DNA from: Capniomyces stellatus
Lineage: Eukaryota; Kickxellomycota; Harpellomycetes; Harpellales; Legeriomycetaceae
DNA: 64,000 bases
Assembly (NCBI GenBank): GCA_001661515.1
Contig: LUVW01000015.1
Coordinates: 81,553-145,552 of the forward strand
Direction of reading: 5' to 3'
Numbering within the stretch: the first letter of the stretch is position 1; each line of letters begins with the position of its first letter. The notes under the pieces are model-generated. The model saw only the letters and a list, made by a program, of their open reading frames with translations, was not told the DNA's origin and ran no database searches. A program made the translations under genes and the position numbers. Shown here one piece after another: positions 38,884 through 51,401 of this stretch.

Positions 38884-40599
38884 CTATGCAAACGTCAGTA
38901 GCGATTTACCAATACTATTCTCGATACTCACTGAAGACATCGAGTCTGTTATGTTTAACCCACCAGAGGTAAAAAAGCCGTTAATTTGGGACTGCATCTC
39001 CTGAGCGTTGGTAAAGGTGCCGTTGTTTTTTAAATCCAAAACTTTTACTGTTCCGTCTAGCGTAGTCAGTTTGTAAGTACCGGAATATCCATTTATGACT
39101 TTGATGCTAGTATTACCAGACCTCGTGCGCGAATCTATTGTGGTGTGTGTTTTGTTGCTGGCGTTGATAACAGCAGTAATGTCTGCATCGTACGTCACTA
39201 GAGAACATGCTGTGTTTACGTTAAAAGTGGCGTTTATGTGTTTGGTGTTTGTTTTAACGACTGCTGATCCGGCTCTAACTTCCTAGAAAAGATAAAATAA
39301 GATCAAATAAAACCACAGGAGATTTCAATGTTAGACATAAAGCACAATTTAATACGAGCAGTAAAACAATGCAAGTGTATAGGTTTACAAGTACTACTTG
39401 CCTTTGTATCGAACAAACCAAAGGCAGACTCGTAGCGAAAATTGGTTATGAACGGGTTTTCAACCGAGTCCGAATCAAACCTGAACGTTCCATTCTTTGT
39501 AAAAATAAGCAAGGATTCTAGACTTTCAATACTCTTAGGTACACTGATACGAATATCAGCCTTTATACCATTACCGTCGAAATCTGTTATGTTACCGGTA
39601 GGGTTTAAGTAAGCTGTTACGCCATTTCGATCATTCTCAATGACTTCGACTTCCACCTTATTGGAAATTTTACTGCTTTGTGTCAAGTTAAGATCAATCC
39701 TAATGTCGCTTGAGTTTGCTTTGTTGTATCCAAATACCACATTTACCTGGTTGAACATATAGAATATTTTCATTATGTTTAGTTGCATTTCTGCTTAATC
39801 AAAATGCATCCCAAGAATTCATTTTATTGGTAAATTAACGCAACTGCACTTACGTCAAAGTCCAACTCGGTATAAACAAACACTCTGGTGATGTTGGATG
39901 TAAAGTATGAGTTTGTTACTCTCAGTGTATACAATGACTCCTCGTTTATATCTCTTTTGTGATACCCATGGTCATACTTTTCCAAGCTCTCCTACAGTAA
40001 TTCGTTAATAAATCCGTTTAAACATCTGTGTGTTTGGTGAGTTACTCTAGAAACTGTTTACAATTTATTCTTGTTTCATTTGTTTCTTTTGTTTAAAAAA
40101 TGACTAGTCTTACGTTATTTCCAACTCCACCAACAAGCAATTTATTGCAATCTAAATAAACCCCAATAAACTGCCAAGCACAGAAAATCAGTGTTCCGAC
40201 TATCAATAGCATCTTGCATATATATGAGCATGTACTATCCACTACGATACAAAGCGTTACATTTATTCAAGTCAGTAAAAACAAAAACAAAAACAAAGAG
40301 TATGGTATTGATAAATGGTAATGGTATGTTTGATTTTACTATGTTCTAACCATTCTCAGTTTCATACTGTAGGTCCAGTGCTTGTTCCTGCTGGTTTCCC
40401 AACAAAAGCTCGGTGTGCTGTATTTGCTCTGTGTTAATATTAATCACATGTTTGCATTTTAGTATATATTCGACCTTTTGGCACTGCTTTAAACGTAGTA
40501 CTTGTAGTGAGACTGAATAAGCACGGGTGTAAAGCAAGTAGACTTTGTTTAGACTGTTTTGTTATAAACGTTCTTACCTTTTTCTTTCAGTTCTGTCAT
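38884..40599 (-). CDS. Second single-pass membrane protein with beta-rich ectodomain
   Basis: Six exons: 40578-40599, 40351-40512, 40114-40241, 39854-39991, 39402-39746, 38884-39282, giving 397 residues. The short cytoplasmic part (MTELKEK...) is followed by a transmembrane segment at about 72-91 (MLLIVGTLIFCAWQFIGVYL), then an Asn/Thr-rich ectodomain with many N-x-S/T sites (NLTQSS, NITDFDG, NGTFRF, NATFNV, NASNKT). Strand-like alternation and the ending SMSSVSIENSIGKSLLTFA resemble the larger protein at 4146-6102, suggesting the same family. Intron 5 appears to be GC-AG (AAAG|GCAAGT), the only such junction seen in the window. The GTTAGA donor of exon 2 is weak but phase requires it. Function unknown; cell-surface or secretory-pathway location is inferred. 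Confidence 0.65.
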
Positions 40600-43500
40600 T
40601 TTTGATTGGGTCTAGGTTGTCCAGGTAAACTCGCGTTTTATTATGTAGAGCACTCTGAATCGGTGTATAAACAAGTTATCTTGATATATGCCGTGTTTAG
40701 TGTTGCGTTTTAGTTTTTTCTGACAAGTCACGTTTATATATGTGTATATATATCTTGGTGCTTTGGGCCTTGGGCTTTTTAAATTCTTACTTTTCTATTG
40801 CTCTGTAAAGCTAGCTATTTTAATTAGCAAAGACGGAAAGGTGTTTAATCAACAATTCAGTTATTATTGAAAATGAGTTGTTTTTTGAACCCCATTCCTT
40901 CTTTAAATATATAATGCCAACATTGCTATTTCAGATCAGCCAAATTTAATTCCGAGCTAGTAATGTATTTGACTATTTTGCTTAATACTTTGCTTGGATA
41001 TTCTATACTGAACGTCTTTATTTAAGGTTGAATGTCGTCGCAGCCAATACGGAATGGGGTCTGATATCAATGCTTAGCATAAACACGAGCATGGTTTAAT
41101 TCGCAAACAATAATTAGATGATTATTATAGCGATTGATTCTATAATGGATATTTCTAGTCTCATCATCGACATTGTTTGTATTACACTTTGACCAACAAC
41201 TACTGACTTTATTTTTTCCTAGTTTCACAACACTCACCGTAAATACTACATACACTAATACTTTTACCTTTGAAGTCTGAGCTGCAAACCCAATTAGACG
41301 AAAGTGAATAGACAGTAGACAATAGACAATATAGGAGCTAATGACATTTGCTTCAATTCATCCTTTGTTAAATTGATCAAGTCTTTAATTCAGTACAATT
41401 ATACTGAACACTATAGTTTAGGAGGGTTTTTTTTTCACATGAGCTGACGAATGCTGTGGTTTTTACCTAATCGCCTGGCTATATGTTAGTATACTTGTTT
41501 GCAAAACTCAAATAATCGCTCAGACTCAACTACCAGAATGTTTTTCCTATATTAAGCTTGCTCTTCCTTTTTTGATTCAACTAGACTGATGATTGGTTGA
41601 CGATGTTTTAATTTAAGTATGGGGTTTGAGTAGAAACAATGTTGGATTTAAAGCGACAAAAAAGCCTCTAATTGTTTGTACGTTTGAAGTTCAAGGAATA
41701 GATTTGTACGAGGAAGAAATCTTTAGCGTTAACCACAGCGCCAATAGTCATCCTCTACATTTGATCACAACTCCCATACAAATTAGCCGAGTTAATTAAA
41801 TTTGATTTTCTGCCAATGCCCTTGTTGGGTTTTGGAAATCATTAAATAGCAATGATTTGGTAGCGCTTGAATAGGGAGATTTGGTAATTAACCTTAATAT
41901 TCTGAACAACACGCGCTTGTAAAAAAGGAGGAAGATATCATTTTCTCTGCTATCTAGTTTTAAGCCCAACACTAAAGCATCGGTTATGTTGGGCTACTTG
42001 ACCAGACAATAACTCTCAAACTCTGGTGATGCTTGGCAACACCACATTTATCGCCGAGCGCAGTTAGGCTATTTTATTATCAATGGTGCAAGTAGTTGAA
42101 CCTATTTAAGCCGGAAAAATATTTTGAAGAAGACTGAATTAAGAAATGTAAACCAAGGCAAATTGTGTAAAAGGCGCTAAAATGTGTATTTATGTACTTA
42201 CTGGCCTATGTTTGGGTGAAGCGTTCAACAAGCCATGTCAGTCAGCAGTGGAGAAAACTGACTATACTATGCTGTCAAGCACACGGATGCGTTTTTAATA
42301 GTTCAAGTTTAGCTAAATGCGGCATATAAACTACCCTAAAAAAATGTAGCAGAAGGCAGTAAAATTGTATAATAACAGTGAAAAAAAACAGGTCCTTGTA
42401 TAAGATGGTTGCGACTCGACTGTAGATAATGGGTGCTTTGAAGAAGCCATACAACCCTGCACATCATTGCGCTTGAAATGTAGTATCCTAACATGCGTAA
42501 ATCCACAACAAACTGTATTTGATGTGTATATGTTTTTACAGTGTAATAAGAGTACTTTGCGAATCTTCATTGATGTGAAAAAGTGCACAGAGGTATACAA
42601 GTTAATGAAACTTTGTTGATTATTTTAAGGAGTTATGATCCTTATTGACTATATTAATGTTTTTATTTTTTACTGTATATGTCTGTGGCTGTTTGTTGTT
42701 ATTAGTACTAGGATAGCTTCGAAACTGCAACAAGAGTATTTGTAAGTGAAAGGTGGTAATTAGCGTTTGTAAATGTATTTAAACGATGAATCATATTTGA
42801 GCAGTCAAATAGTGTAACTTGGTTTGCTTTTTAGCCAGCAGCTTTAAAAATACAATTGATACTATTACAAAGCTTTGATGTAAACTAGGGTGTATTTGGT
42901 AAATGGTAGAATTCGTGGATTTTAAGGATATGTAATTTGGAAGGGTAGAAGGTAGGTAAGTGGGTGCGTTTTTTTTTCAAAGACAAATGCTGTAAGACTA
43001 GGATTGTGCTTATTATACAAAATAATAAAAGTTTCTTGACTTGAAGGATATATTGATGGTTGCTTTTGTTTATACTGTAATGATGCGTAGACGTATTTGA
43101 GCTTAGTCAGGAATAAGTGTCGCTGCGTGATTGCAACAGATAATTTTGCGTTTGTGAAATATAATTATTGGGTGTGTGGGTAAACTTATATTTGCCAAAG
43201 GTATTGGTTTTACCGGATTAAACGTAGAGTGTTGGACCTGTAAGGTGGAGATAACAGCGATAAAAGGCCTTGAAGCAAAATATAAAAGATAAAAAATATT
43301 AAACAGGGTAAGACATATCTCAACTCATGTTACAGATATTACAAAAATGTACGACTACATCGCAGGTTTGGGGAAGGGGGTGGGGGGTGAACAATAGCAT
43401 TAGTCATAGGTTTGCAAGCAGGTACTTTTTGATTAAAAAATTTGCGGAAAATACTGTATTGTATGTTGCTTTGGAAAGGAGAGCAATTAAAAATTGTTTT

Positions 43501-46356
43501 GAATTAATCAATCCTGACTTAAAGAGGAATAAGTTCTACAGGTAATTGGCAGGCTTTTTCTTTTAATTTTTCTCGTTTAGTTTAATTTTTATTTTTGCAA
43601 ACTTTTTTCATTTCTTGATTAAATTTAATGGTCCATTTTTACCTTATTTGTGGTGGTAATGACAGTAATGGCGATAATCAAAATCAAAATGAGTAAGCGA
43701 TGTGAATGTATATTTCTTTTAGTAGGCACTGATTTATAATGCTTAGTGTGCAAACACCTAAGCATACATTACAGTACCGTGTTGTTATCTAATTTGGGCG
43801 ATTCAATTAACAAAGTGATGGGCTATTAGGAACAAAAAGAATAAAAAAAATAAAAAGGAATTGAAGACTAGAGTTAGCCATTAACATATAATATAATGCA
43901 CCATGCTGCACAAAATGGGCTCGAAAGAGCAGAATAGAGTAACCGCAGACATATAGAGTCGCAAAGCATGCAACTTTGAAGTTGGCTGGTCGATATGCTA
44001 GTGGATTTGTCTAAAAAGAGCTAAGGCCAGAATGTACTGTGAGAAACCCAGCATGTTGCACATGTAGCAACAGCAACAGTAAAAAAAATAACCAAACAAC
44101 TTCTGTACCCGTGTCTGTCTGAATATATATAGTGGAATGGTGCGGTTTAATTAAATGGCATTGTAGCGGAGGTCAAGATTTGGAAGTTATTTAATTAACA
44201 CAACACATCACACAATTTAAAATACAACAGAGATATTAATGAATTGGATCAGCAGAATAACTCGCTTGTAAATTAATATAACTGGGCTACAAAAACCACC
44301 GACAAATAAATGGACAAGGAGACCAGTATGGCCTAATAGTGAAGAGAGCACTCTGGACTCATAGTGCCAGTATTAAAGATAAGATTGCGATGAATGTTTA
44401 TTCCGAAGGGAATCTTGGGAATATAAATACCAATGGAACTGTAGACTTTAATAATATAAAAAGTGAAAGGTTGGAGGTGGTAATAGTGTGTACAAAGATC
44501 GATCAAGGCAAAATAGGGGTACAGGTTTGAAGGCGTGCTTGCTAATAGCGTAGCTTAACGTGGAGCCAAGTAGTATTTGCATAATGAGAGTAAGAATGGT
44601 GTATTCCAAAGTAGTGTTACTGGGTAGTTGTAGTTGGAATCAAAGAAACAAAAAACATGAATGGGTTTATGTATGTACATAATTATGAGTAAGTGGGTAA
44701 AGTTGGAGCGTATTAATTATAGTATGATCAACACTTGAGAGAAAAGCAGAGATTTTTTCTTCATTTGAAATTAGGAAATATATGGAGATAACTAAAGAAA
44801 AACAAATCAAAAATAGATTTAGTGAAAAATAATCAAAGAAAAATGCAATATATAATGTAATTCGGTCCATAACAGTACAGATTAAAATAATAAAACAAGG
44901 TAAATGGAGGAATTGAACGAGAAACAAAGTTGAAATAGTAATAGTAATAGTAATAGTAATAGTAATAGTAATAGTAATAGTAATAGAAGTAGAAGTAGTA
45001 GTAGTAGCAAATATAAAAATGCTATTCCGAGTAGTTTGAAATAAATGGAGGTTTTAGCCGATGATAAAAAGGAATCTTGAGGATGGAATGCGATGTGTGA
45101 TTTAAGTGTGTATGCATTGAACAAGAAGACAAAGAGTCAAGGTAAAACAAAGCAAACTAATCAAATCAAGCCATTTGGGGAATAGGGTGCAAGAATAAAC
45201 AAATAAAAAACAACAAATAGAGATTGGCCAATAAGGCCACACAATGATTTGCAAAGAATAGACAATAACGAATATTAGATGTAAATAATTAATAAAAAGT
45301 AAACACAATCAGGACTAGGAAAAAAAAACTAGAAAGGAATGATGTAAAAAAGTAAATAAAAACAAAAGCTGAAATCGTGGAAAGCATAAAGTAAATACAA
45401 ACAATGAAAAAAAAACAATGTTACCGGATGTAATTTAGCTGTAAATTGGAATTGGAACGAAAAAAATAATAAAGGAGTGATTAGTGTAAAGACAAAGGCT
45501 AAAAAAAAAAAAAATCAAAGAAAAATAGTCTTATACCATTAGCTAAACAAAGTTGGGTGGGTTATGACAAAGAGATACATGATACAAGTTTTTTTTTTTA
45601 ATAAAAAATTCTATCATAGCCCAACTACCTAACTTTAAACATAAAGATAGACTTGTTGCCTTTTTTTTTGTTTTTACATACTGTGTAATCGTTTATACCA
45701 TTTTACAGAGGCAATTTAGATAGTGCTGTAATAAAAATAGTGGTGGTAGTGATACTAATAGTGAAAATAATAGTGGTAATTAAGGCTTTGGTGTAAATCG
45801 ATAAATAAAAATAAGAGAAGCAGGCAGCACTAACCATAGTTTAAAGGAAGAGGCATAGTAGGTATACGAAGCATACATGGGAAACCACGAATTTAAATAA
45901 ACCAGATATAGCGAATAAAAACAAAGGCGTTTATTGGGGGAGAAAAATAAAAGCTAGGCATACAGCATACAAATAGTTTTGAAGGATAGGGAAAAGGTAC
46001 AGCTGACAGAGTTTGAACTTAAAAAGTCACCAAAGCAGACTAGTATAATAGAGGAGGAGTAGAAGTTGTGGGCAAAGCATAAGTTGTTGAGTAGATATAA
46101 TAACAGCCAGCAATAAAGATACACGCAAGAGAAATAGAAAAACAATAGTTTGAAAGGTAGAATAGCAAGCTAGTAAAGATTCTACGATTGGAAAAGTTGA
46201 AAGATCTCGCAATTGTTATTACCAACATAAAGTTAAAGAAAGAGTAAGAGGCGAAATTAGGTAGCTAAAGGGCAGAAAGGAATAAAAAGCGGGCAAAAAA
46301 TTTCAATAAAGAAAAAGAAGACGGGTAAAGAGAGAAAGATATAGAAAGAAAAAAAA
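40600..46356. other. 5.7-kb gene-free region upstream of the large Asn-rich gene
   Basis: No reading frame longer than about 90 codons is credible and no tRNA is visible. Frames at 43327-43545 and 44339-44530 lack motifs. From about 44,600 the plus strand becomes purine-rich (AAAGAAAAAC, AAGAGAAAG) and continues into the next gene. It may hold distal control elements or an unrecognised non-coding RNA. Confidence 0.55.
44935..45007. repeat. Hexanucleotide microsatellite (ATAGTA)n
   Basis: About eight to nine perfect ATAGTA units followed by GAAGTA and GTA variants. On the minus strand it encodes a run of leucines in one frame, which is an artefact of the repeat. Confidence 0.9.
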
Positions 46357-49300
46357 ATGATGGGGGCAAAGTCAAATAAGGCAGTGAAAATTACAGAGAG
46401 AACAGATAAAAAGACAAAGGATATAGGCAATAAAATGAAAGCGAATACAGCGATGGAGGCACTAGCTAAGAAAAAGACGTCGAATATCGAGGGGCAGGCA
46501 GGAGTGTTGGGGGAAATGCAACAAATGCAAAGTAATGAGCGGATACAGGTATTGCAAGAAGTAAATGGAAACGATTTGAAACAGGAGGCGATGAATCTGT
46601 TTAGCAATATATTTAAACCCCAAGAGGGGAGAAATGAGAATGGATTGGATGGTAGAGGAAAGGGTGAGGGGTATAACAAGAGTACAGCAAACGGTTTGCA
46701 GGTGATGGGGAATAATATGGGCTATAGTTCGGGAGTGGGGAGCTATGTAAGTAGTGATGGGGGGGTTAGTATGGTGGATTTTGGACTTAATGTAGAGGGT
46801 ATGGTACAAGATATGGGTAAGGGAGTGATCAAAAGCGAGAGTTTAAAGAGGAGAAAGACAGAGATGTTTGAAATGGAGGGGATCAAGAAGAACAGGAGAG
46901 AGCCAAGCTTTAACTACAAGTCGATTGAGGAGCTGAGCTTGAATGCTAGGCCTGACATGGAAAGCAACGATGGAAAAGCAAGCAAGGTGGGGGATGGGGA
47001 CGGGGTTAGCGGGCTGCTGAACCAAAAGAGCATAGATGAGCTATTGTTGATGTTGGAGAAAAGCAGCAATGGAGATAGGAAGAAGATTCCGATCCACCCA
47101 ATGATAAAAAGCAAATCAGAAGTGGTTGGAGGCAAAGGGGAGGGGAACGGGGAGCGTGTTCTGAAGGGAGTGGTTCCAAGACTGCCCAGAAGAAACCTGA
47201 AGCCGCTGGATTTTTCGAACTTGAGGCATAGCAAGAATGAGGGAGGAGGGGATGGGGGAGCAAAGGGGCAGAGTAGCGAGGATAGAAGCGACACAGGGTA
47301 TCATGTTGGGGGGAACGAATCGATTGAGGGGATTAATAGTTCGTTGTTGGGCAGTGTGAACAGAGAGCAGCTTATAGAGTACAACAATGGGAGCGTTAGA
47401 CTGTCAAACGAGCTAAACAACAAGCTGAACAACATAGAGTTGAACTACAGCAGTGGGATTAACAGTATGGGGTCAGGAAGTGTACAGAAACCATTTGCAA
47501 ATCTGTTGTCAGAAGCATTTAAAAGAACAGCAGGATCAGGATTAGGACTGGGATTGGGATCAGAATTAGGATTGGGTGGGGGAAAGAACTCGGTAGCGTC
47601 AGATAATAACGATAATAGTGTCAATAGGGATAAACCAGAACATGATATGCGAGTTTATTCAGAAAGTGGAATAGACACAAGTATGGGAATGAACATGAGT
47701 TTAGGAATGGGAATGGGAAGGGAAGTAAAGGAAGCGATAGAAAAGGCGGTATTTTTGGCGAGTGAAGAGGACGGGGATCACAAGAGCAAAGTTTATACGT
47801 TGTGGAAAAATAGAGAGGAGGGGAGCAACAATCAGGTCAAGGAGATAAAGAAGGTAAAGAAGATAAGCAGTTCATTTAATGTGGAGAAAATGAGGGCAGT
47901 GAAGATGACAGGGCTGAAAAGCAGTATCAGCCAAGGAAATCTGGACTGGTGCAAATACTGCAACAAGAGCTTTAAAAGCCTAAACAAGAAACACTCACAC
48001 GAGCAGAGGTGTCCGTCGAGGCTGGAGGCAATGCTGTACTCACAGCCCGAAGGACTTGAAAACAACGAAAGAACCGAGGCTGGAATGTCACCGTTATCGC
48101 AGCACTTGACAAATCTACTAGAAAGCGTGCCTGACAACTCGTGTACAGAAGAGGAAGGGGAGGGGGATGAGGGTGAAGGAGATGATTACGGGCATGACGA
48201 AGTCAAAGACGGGTTTAAATCCAAGATTTATAAAAACAAAAGCAAGTCGACAGGAGTAATAAAAAGAACACGCAAGACTGGAGACAAATACAACACCAGT
48301 CCTGGTCTTGGCCCCAGCCCCAGCCCCAGCCCCAGCCCCAGCCCCAGCCCCAGTCTTAGTCTTAGCCTTAGTCTTAGCCTTGGCATAAATCCCAAAGACA
48401 GTTCCAAAATGGCCGCAAGCACGAGTACCAGTACCAGTACCAGTGCCAGAAGGGGAAGCTTGGGGGCAAAAACAAAGTCAAAGGGTAATTTGAGTATGAG
48501 TGTAAACAGCGGCAAAAAGTCAACAGTGGTGAGCAAAAAGGGAAACCAAAAACAAGGGAAAAAATCAGAAAAAATGAAGCTCAAACTAAAAACGCCGTTA
48601 ACAGATTCAGAGGGAACAATGTCGCTATCTGAGGGATCAGAATTGGCCCACTTTCACCGCCAAAGCAACATCAACAACCTACCATTTGTTTGCAGTGACT
48701 TGGGAGTCCAGCAAAACAAACCCAACCATACCATATCTATCAACAACAACAACAACAACAACAACAACAGTGCGTTGAATCGTGTAAACCAAGGTATGAG
48801 TTTGGTTGGTCGATATAGTGATGGTCCACCTGTTGACTTTGTCAGTATGCCTCTACCTCTACCTATGCCTATGCCTCTACCTATACCTATGCCCATGTCT
48901 CTACCACTAAATACCCCCTTAAACACACCCTTATCTTTGCCTTTATCAACCCAAACACCGTCACAGGCACAAACACAAACACAAACACCAATACAATCAC
49001 AAGCATCAACCCAATCACAGGTGGTGAAAAATAGACTCAACAACCGAAGCTTGACTTTTACTCACGGATCTGTACCGTTAAATCTACTACCAATCAACAG
49101 CCATCCCAACAATCTCAACTTTAACAACAACAACAACAACAACAGTAATAATAATATTAATAACAATGGTATACATAATAATGGGTTCAACTCGAATTTA
49201 AACTCAGAACCTTCGATTCCTTGGCCAACTGATTTATTGGGATTAAACAGTGTTGATCATTCGTTCAACAACAACAACATCCAGTTTAGCGCTAATAATG

Positions 49301-51009
49301 ATTATAGTTCTATCCTTAGCTCATTAACAGCATCAAACCACAACAGTAACACCAATACCAATGTTAACAGCAGCTCCAATAGTGGAAATAAAAGCAACAG
49401 TAAACTCAACTCAACCAATAGAAAAGCCGGATCGGGTTCTGGATCCAGCCTGGCTCCACAGACACCGGGAATGGCAGCAATGATGGAAAGGTCTTTCTTT
49501 TCCCCCAGCCAATCAAACACAATTTCGTTAAATTCGTTTGGCCAGCCATCAACTGCACCAAAAAACACCAACTCCCCAATGCCAAATGATCAAACACCCA
49601 CGCTGCAGAGACCAAGCAGAACCCCAGCATCAGTAGCCTTATCAAGAGTATCCACCAGCCCTTTTGTCGGGTCTGTTGTCCACTCTCCAAAAGACCACGG
49701 CTCGTCTTCAACCATTACATTGCCCCAAGATAATGATGATTACCAATTTATGGATGACAACGACAATAACGACAACGAGAATAACAACAATGACAGCGAG
49801 AATAACAATAACAATAACAATAACAATAACAATAACAATAACAACAATATAAGTAGTAATAACATCTCATTGGGCCCAAACTCAAATTCAAACGTCAACA
49901 ATCCAATCATCGCCAATACACCAAACAACAAGTCGTCACATACAGGCCAATCAGCATACAATTCATCCTCTGTTTCCATAAACAACATTTCCAAATCCAA
50001 TTACCTCAACCCCAGTTTCCAAACCGGATCACTACAACGCCAGATAACCGAGCTGACTGACTCAAATGTTGCTGCCGATGTCAACCCAAGTCCTGCAGCT
50101 CTAAACTCAACTGATATGATGAGCTTCCAGATGCCTTCAAGTGCTCCCTTAAGCGCTCCATTGAGTGCCTTCCCATCATTGTCAAATATAAACGAAGGTC
50201 CAAACAACCTCAATACAACCAATAACAAAAACTCCAACGCCAATACCAATACTATTAACAATACTAGTAACAATACCAATACCAATAACAGTAACAATAC
50301 TATTAATAATATAAATAACAGTAACAGTAACAGTAACAATGGCCTAGGCCTAACCACTGGAATGGGAATGAACATGGCTTTAGGAATGGGGATGGGAATG
50401 GGAATGGGAATGGGTGTAAATATGAACATGAATTTGGGTATGGATATGAATATGGGCATGGGCATGGATCTTAACAATACTATGGGTATGGGTATGGGTA
50501 TGGGAATGGGAATGGGGATGGGAATGGATATGGGAATGGGAATGGGAATGAATATGAATATAGGACTAGATATGGGTATGGATCTTAACAATACTATGGG
50601 TATGGGTGCAATGAACATGGATGTTGGAAACAATCCTAATCTCGATTCAAACCCAATATTTCAATCTATAGGTTCCACGAGCTATTCCAACACCAACACC
50701 AACACCAACTCAACCTACAATAATAATACCAACAACAATAATACCAATAATAAAAACAGCAACAATAACAGAAACAGCAACAGCAATAACATCAACAATT
50801 TGGATCCCAACAATACCAACAATTCAAACAATACTCCTTCAAATCCAAACACCAGTCTTGCCAAACCTGGCCAGTTCAGCCAAGCTGACATTGACCAGTT
50901 CTTTTTAGACTCAAATAATCCACATACTAATCACGTCAATTTCTTGGATTGGCAGAATGGCGAGGATAACATGGAACGCGAATTGGAGGGGCTATTTAAT
51001 TTTGACTAG
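46357..51009 (+). CDS. Large low-complexity nuclear protein, transcription-factor-like
   Basis: A single uninterrupted frame of 1,550 residues. Low-complexity blocks in order: Gly/Ser/Lys-rich N-terminus; Ser-Pro then Ser-Leu dipeptide repeats (about 650-675); Ser-Thr repeats; Pro-Leu/Pro-Met repeats (about 831-850); Gln-Thr repeats; several poly-Asn tracts; and an extended Gly-Met alternation (about 1335-1425). The one globular-looking part is a C2HC-type candidate zinc finger: Cys532, Cys535, His546 or His548, Cys552, in the context DWCKYCNKSF...HEQRCPSR. The last 40 residues are acidic and aromatic (DQFFLDS, FLDWQNGED, LEGLFNFD), like an activation domain. This layout suggests a transcription regulator, but no DNA-binding family was recognised. 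The 5.7-kb gene-free upstream region fits a heavily regulated gene. Confidence 0.75.
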   Translation: MMGAKSNKAVKITERTDKKTKDIGNKMKANTAMEALAKKKTSNIEGQAGVLGEMQQMQSNERIQVLQEVNGNDLKQEAMNLFSNIFKPQEGRNENGLDGRGKGEGYNKSTANGLQVMGNNMGYSSGVGSYVSSDGGVSMVDFGLNVEGMVQDMGKGVIKSESLKRRKTEMFEMEGIKKNRREPSFNYKSIEELSLNARPDMESNDGKASKVGDGDGVSGLLNQKSIDELLLMLEKSSNGDRKKIPIHPMIKSKSEVVGGKGEGNGERVLKGVVPRLPRRNLKPLDFSNLRHSKNEGGGDGGAKGQSSEDRSDTGYHVGGNESIEGINSSLLGSVNREQLIEYNNGSVRLSNELNNKLNNIELNYSSGINSMGSGSVQKPFANLLSEAFKRTAGSGLGLGLGSELGLGGGKNSVASDNNDNSVNRDKPEHDMRVYSESGIDTSMGMNMSLGMGMGREVKEAIEKAVFLASEEDGDHKSKVYTLWKNREEGSNNQVKEIKKVKKISSSFNVEKMRAVKMTGLKSSISQGNLDWCKYCNKSFKSLNKKHSHEQRCPSRLEAMLYSQPEGLENNERTEAGMSPLSQHLTNLLESVPDNSCTEEEGEGDEGEGDDYGHDEVKDGFKSKIYKNKSKSTGVIKRTRKTGDKYNTSPGLGPSPSPSPSPSPSPSLSLSLSLSLGINPKDSSKMAASTSTSTSTSARRGSLGAKTKSKGNLSMSVNSGKKSTVVSKKGNQKQGKKSEKMKLKLKTPLTDSEGTMSLSEGSELAHFHRQSNINNLPFVCSDLGVQQNKPNHTISINNNNNNNNNSALNRVNQGMSLVGRYSDGPPVDFVSMPLPLPMPMPLPIPMPMSLPLNTPLNTPLSLPLSTQTPSQAQTQTQTPIQSQASTQSQVVKNRLNNRSLTFTHGSVPLNLLPINSHPNNLNFNNNNNNNSNNNINNNGIHNNGFNSNLNSEPSIPWPTDLLGLNSVDHSFNNNNIQFSANNDYSSILSSLTASNHNSNTNTNVNSSSNSGNKSNSKLNSTNRKAGSGSGSSLAPQTPGMAAMMERSFFSPSQSNTISLNSFGQPSTAPKNTNSPMPNDQTPTLQRPSRTPASVALSRVSTSPFVGSVVHSPKDHGSSSTITLPQDNDDYQFMDDNDNNDNENNNNDSENNNNNNNNNNNNNNNNISSNNISLGPNSNSNVNNPIIANTPNNKSSHTGQSAYNSSSVSINNISKSNYLNPSFQTGSLQRQITELTDSNVAADVNPSPAALNSTDMMSFQMPSSAPLSAPLSAFPSLSNINEGPNNLNTTNNKNSNANTNTINNTSNNTNTNNSNNTINNINNSNSNSNNGLGLTTGMGMNMALGMGMGMGMGMGVNMNMNLGMDMNMGMGMDLNNTMGMGMGMGMGMGMGMDMGMGMGMNMNIGLDMGMDLNNTMGMGAMNMDVGNNPNLDSNPIFQSIGSTSYSNTNTNTNSTYNNNTNNNNTNNKNSNNNRNSNSNNINNLDPNNTNNSNNTPSNPNTSLAKPGQFSQADIDQFFLDSNNPHTNHVNFLDWQNGEDNMERELEGLFNFD

Positions 51010-51401
51010 CTCACTTTTTTTCCTTTTTCCTTTTTTCTTTATTTTATTTTCTTTGCTTGGTTTTATCTTTATCGCACTAAATATTTGTTATCACTTTTAT
51101 TCCGCTATTACATTTTATTCATGCTTTGTATCTTATAAACAGCTAAGCTTTCTATCAATTAGGAAATCGATCTAACCAAGATTCACAATTTCACTAAATA
51201 AACACTAATATTAACAATTCGTTATTGTCGTTGTTAATTGTCAACATTGAAATTATATTTCCACTTTTTGTTTTGTCTTTGTCTTTGTTTTATTTTAAAT
51301 AAAATAAAATATTGTTTGGCGTTTAGCTTTATAGATTTAGATTTGCAGATAGAATTCAAACGGAAAGACTAGAATCCAGCATTGACAAAAGTAAGGATAT
51401 T

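Noticed and set aside
44882..45124. Minus-strand frame with 20+ consecutive leucines
   Set aside because: Produced by the ATAGTA microsatellite; no start context, splice sites or family resemblance.
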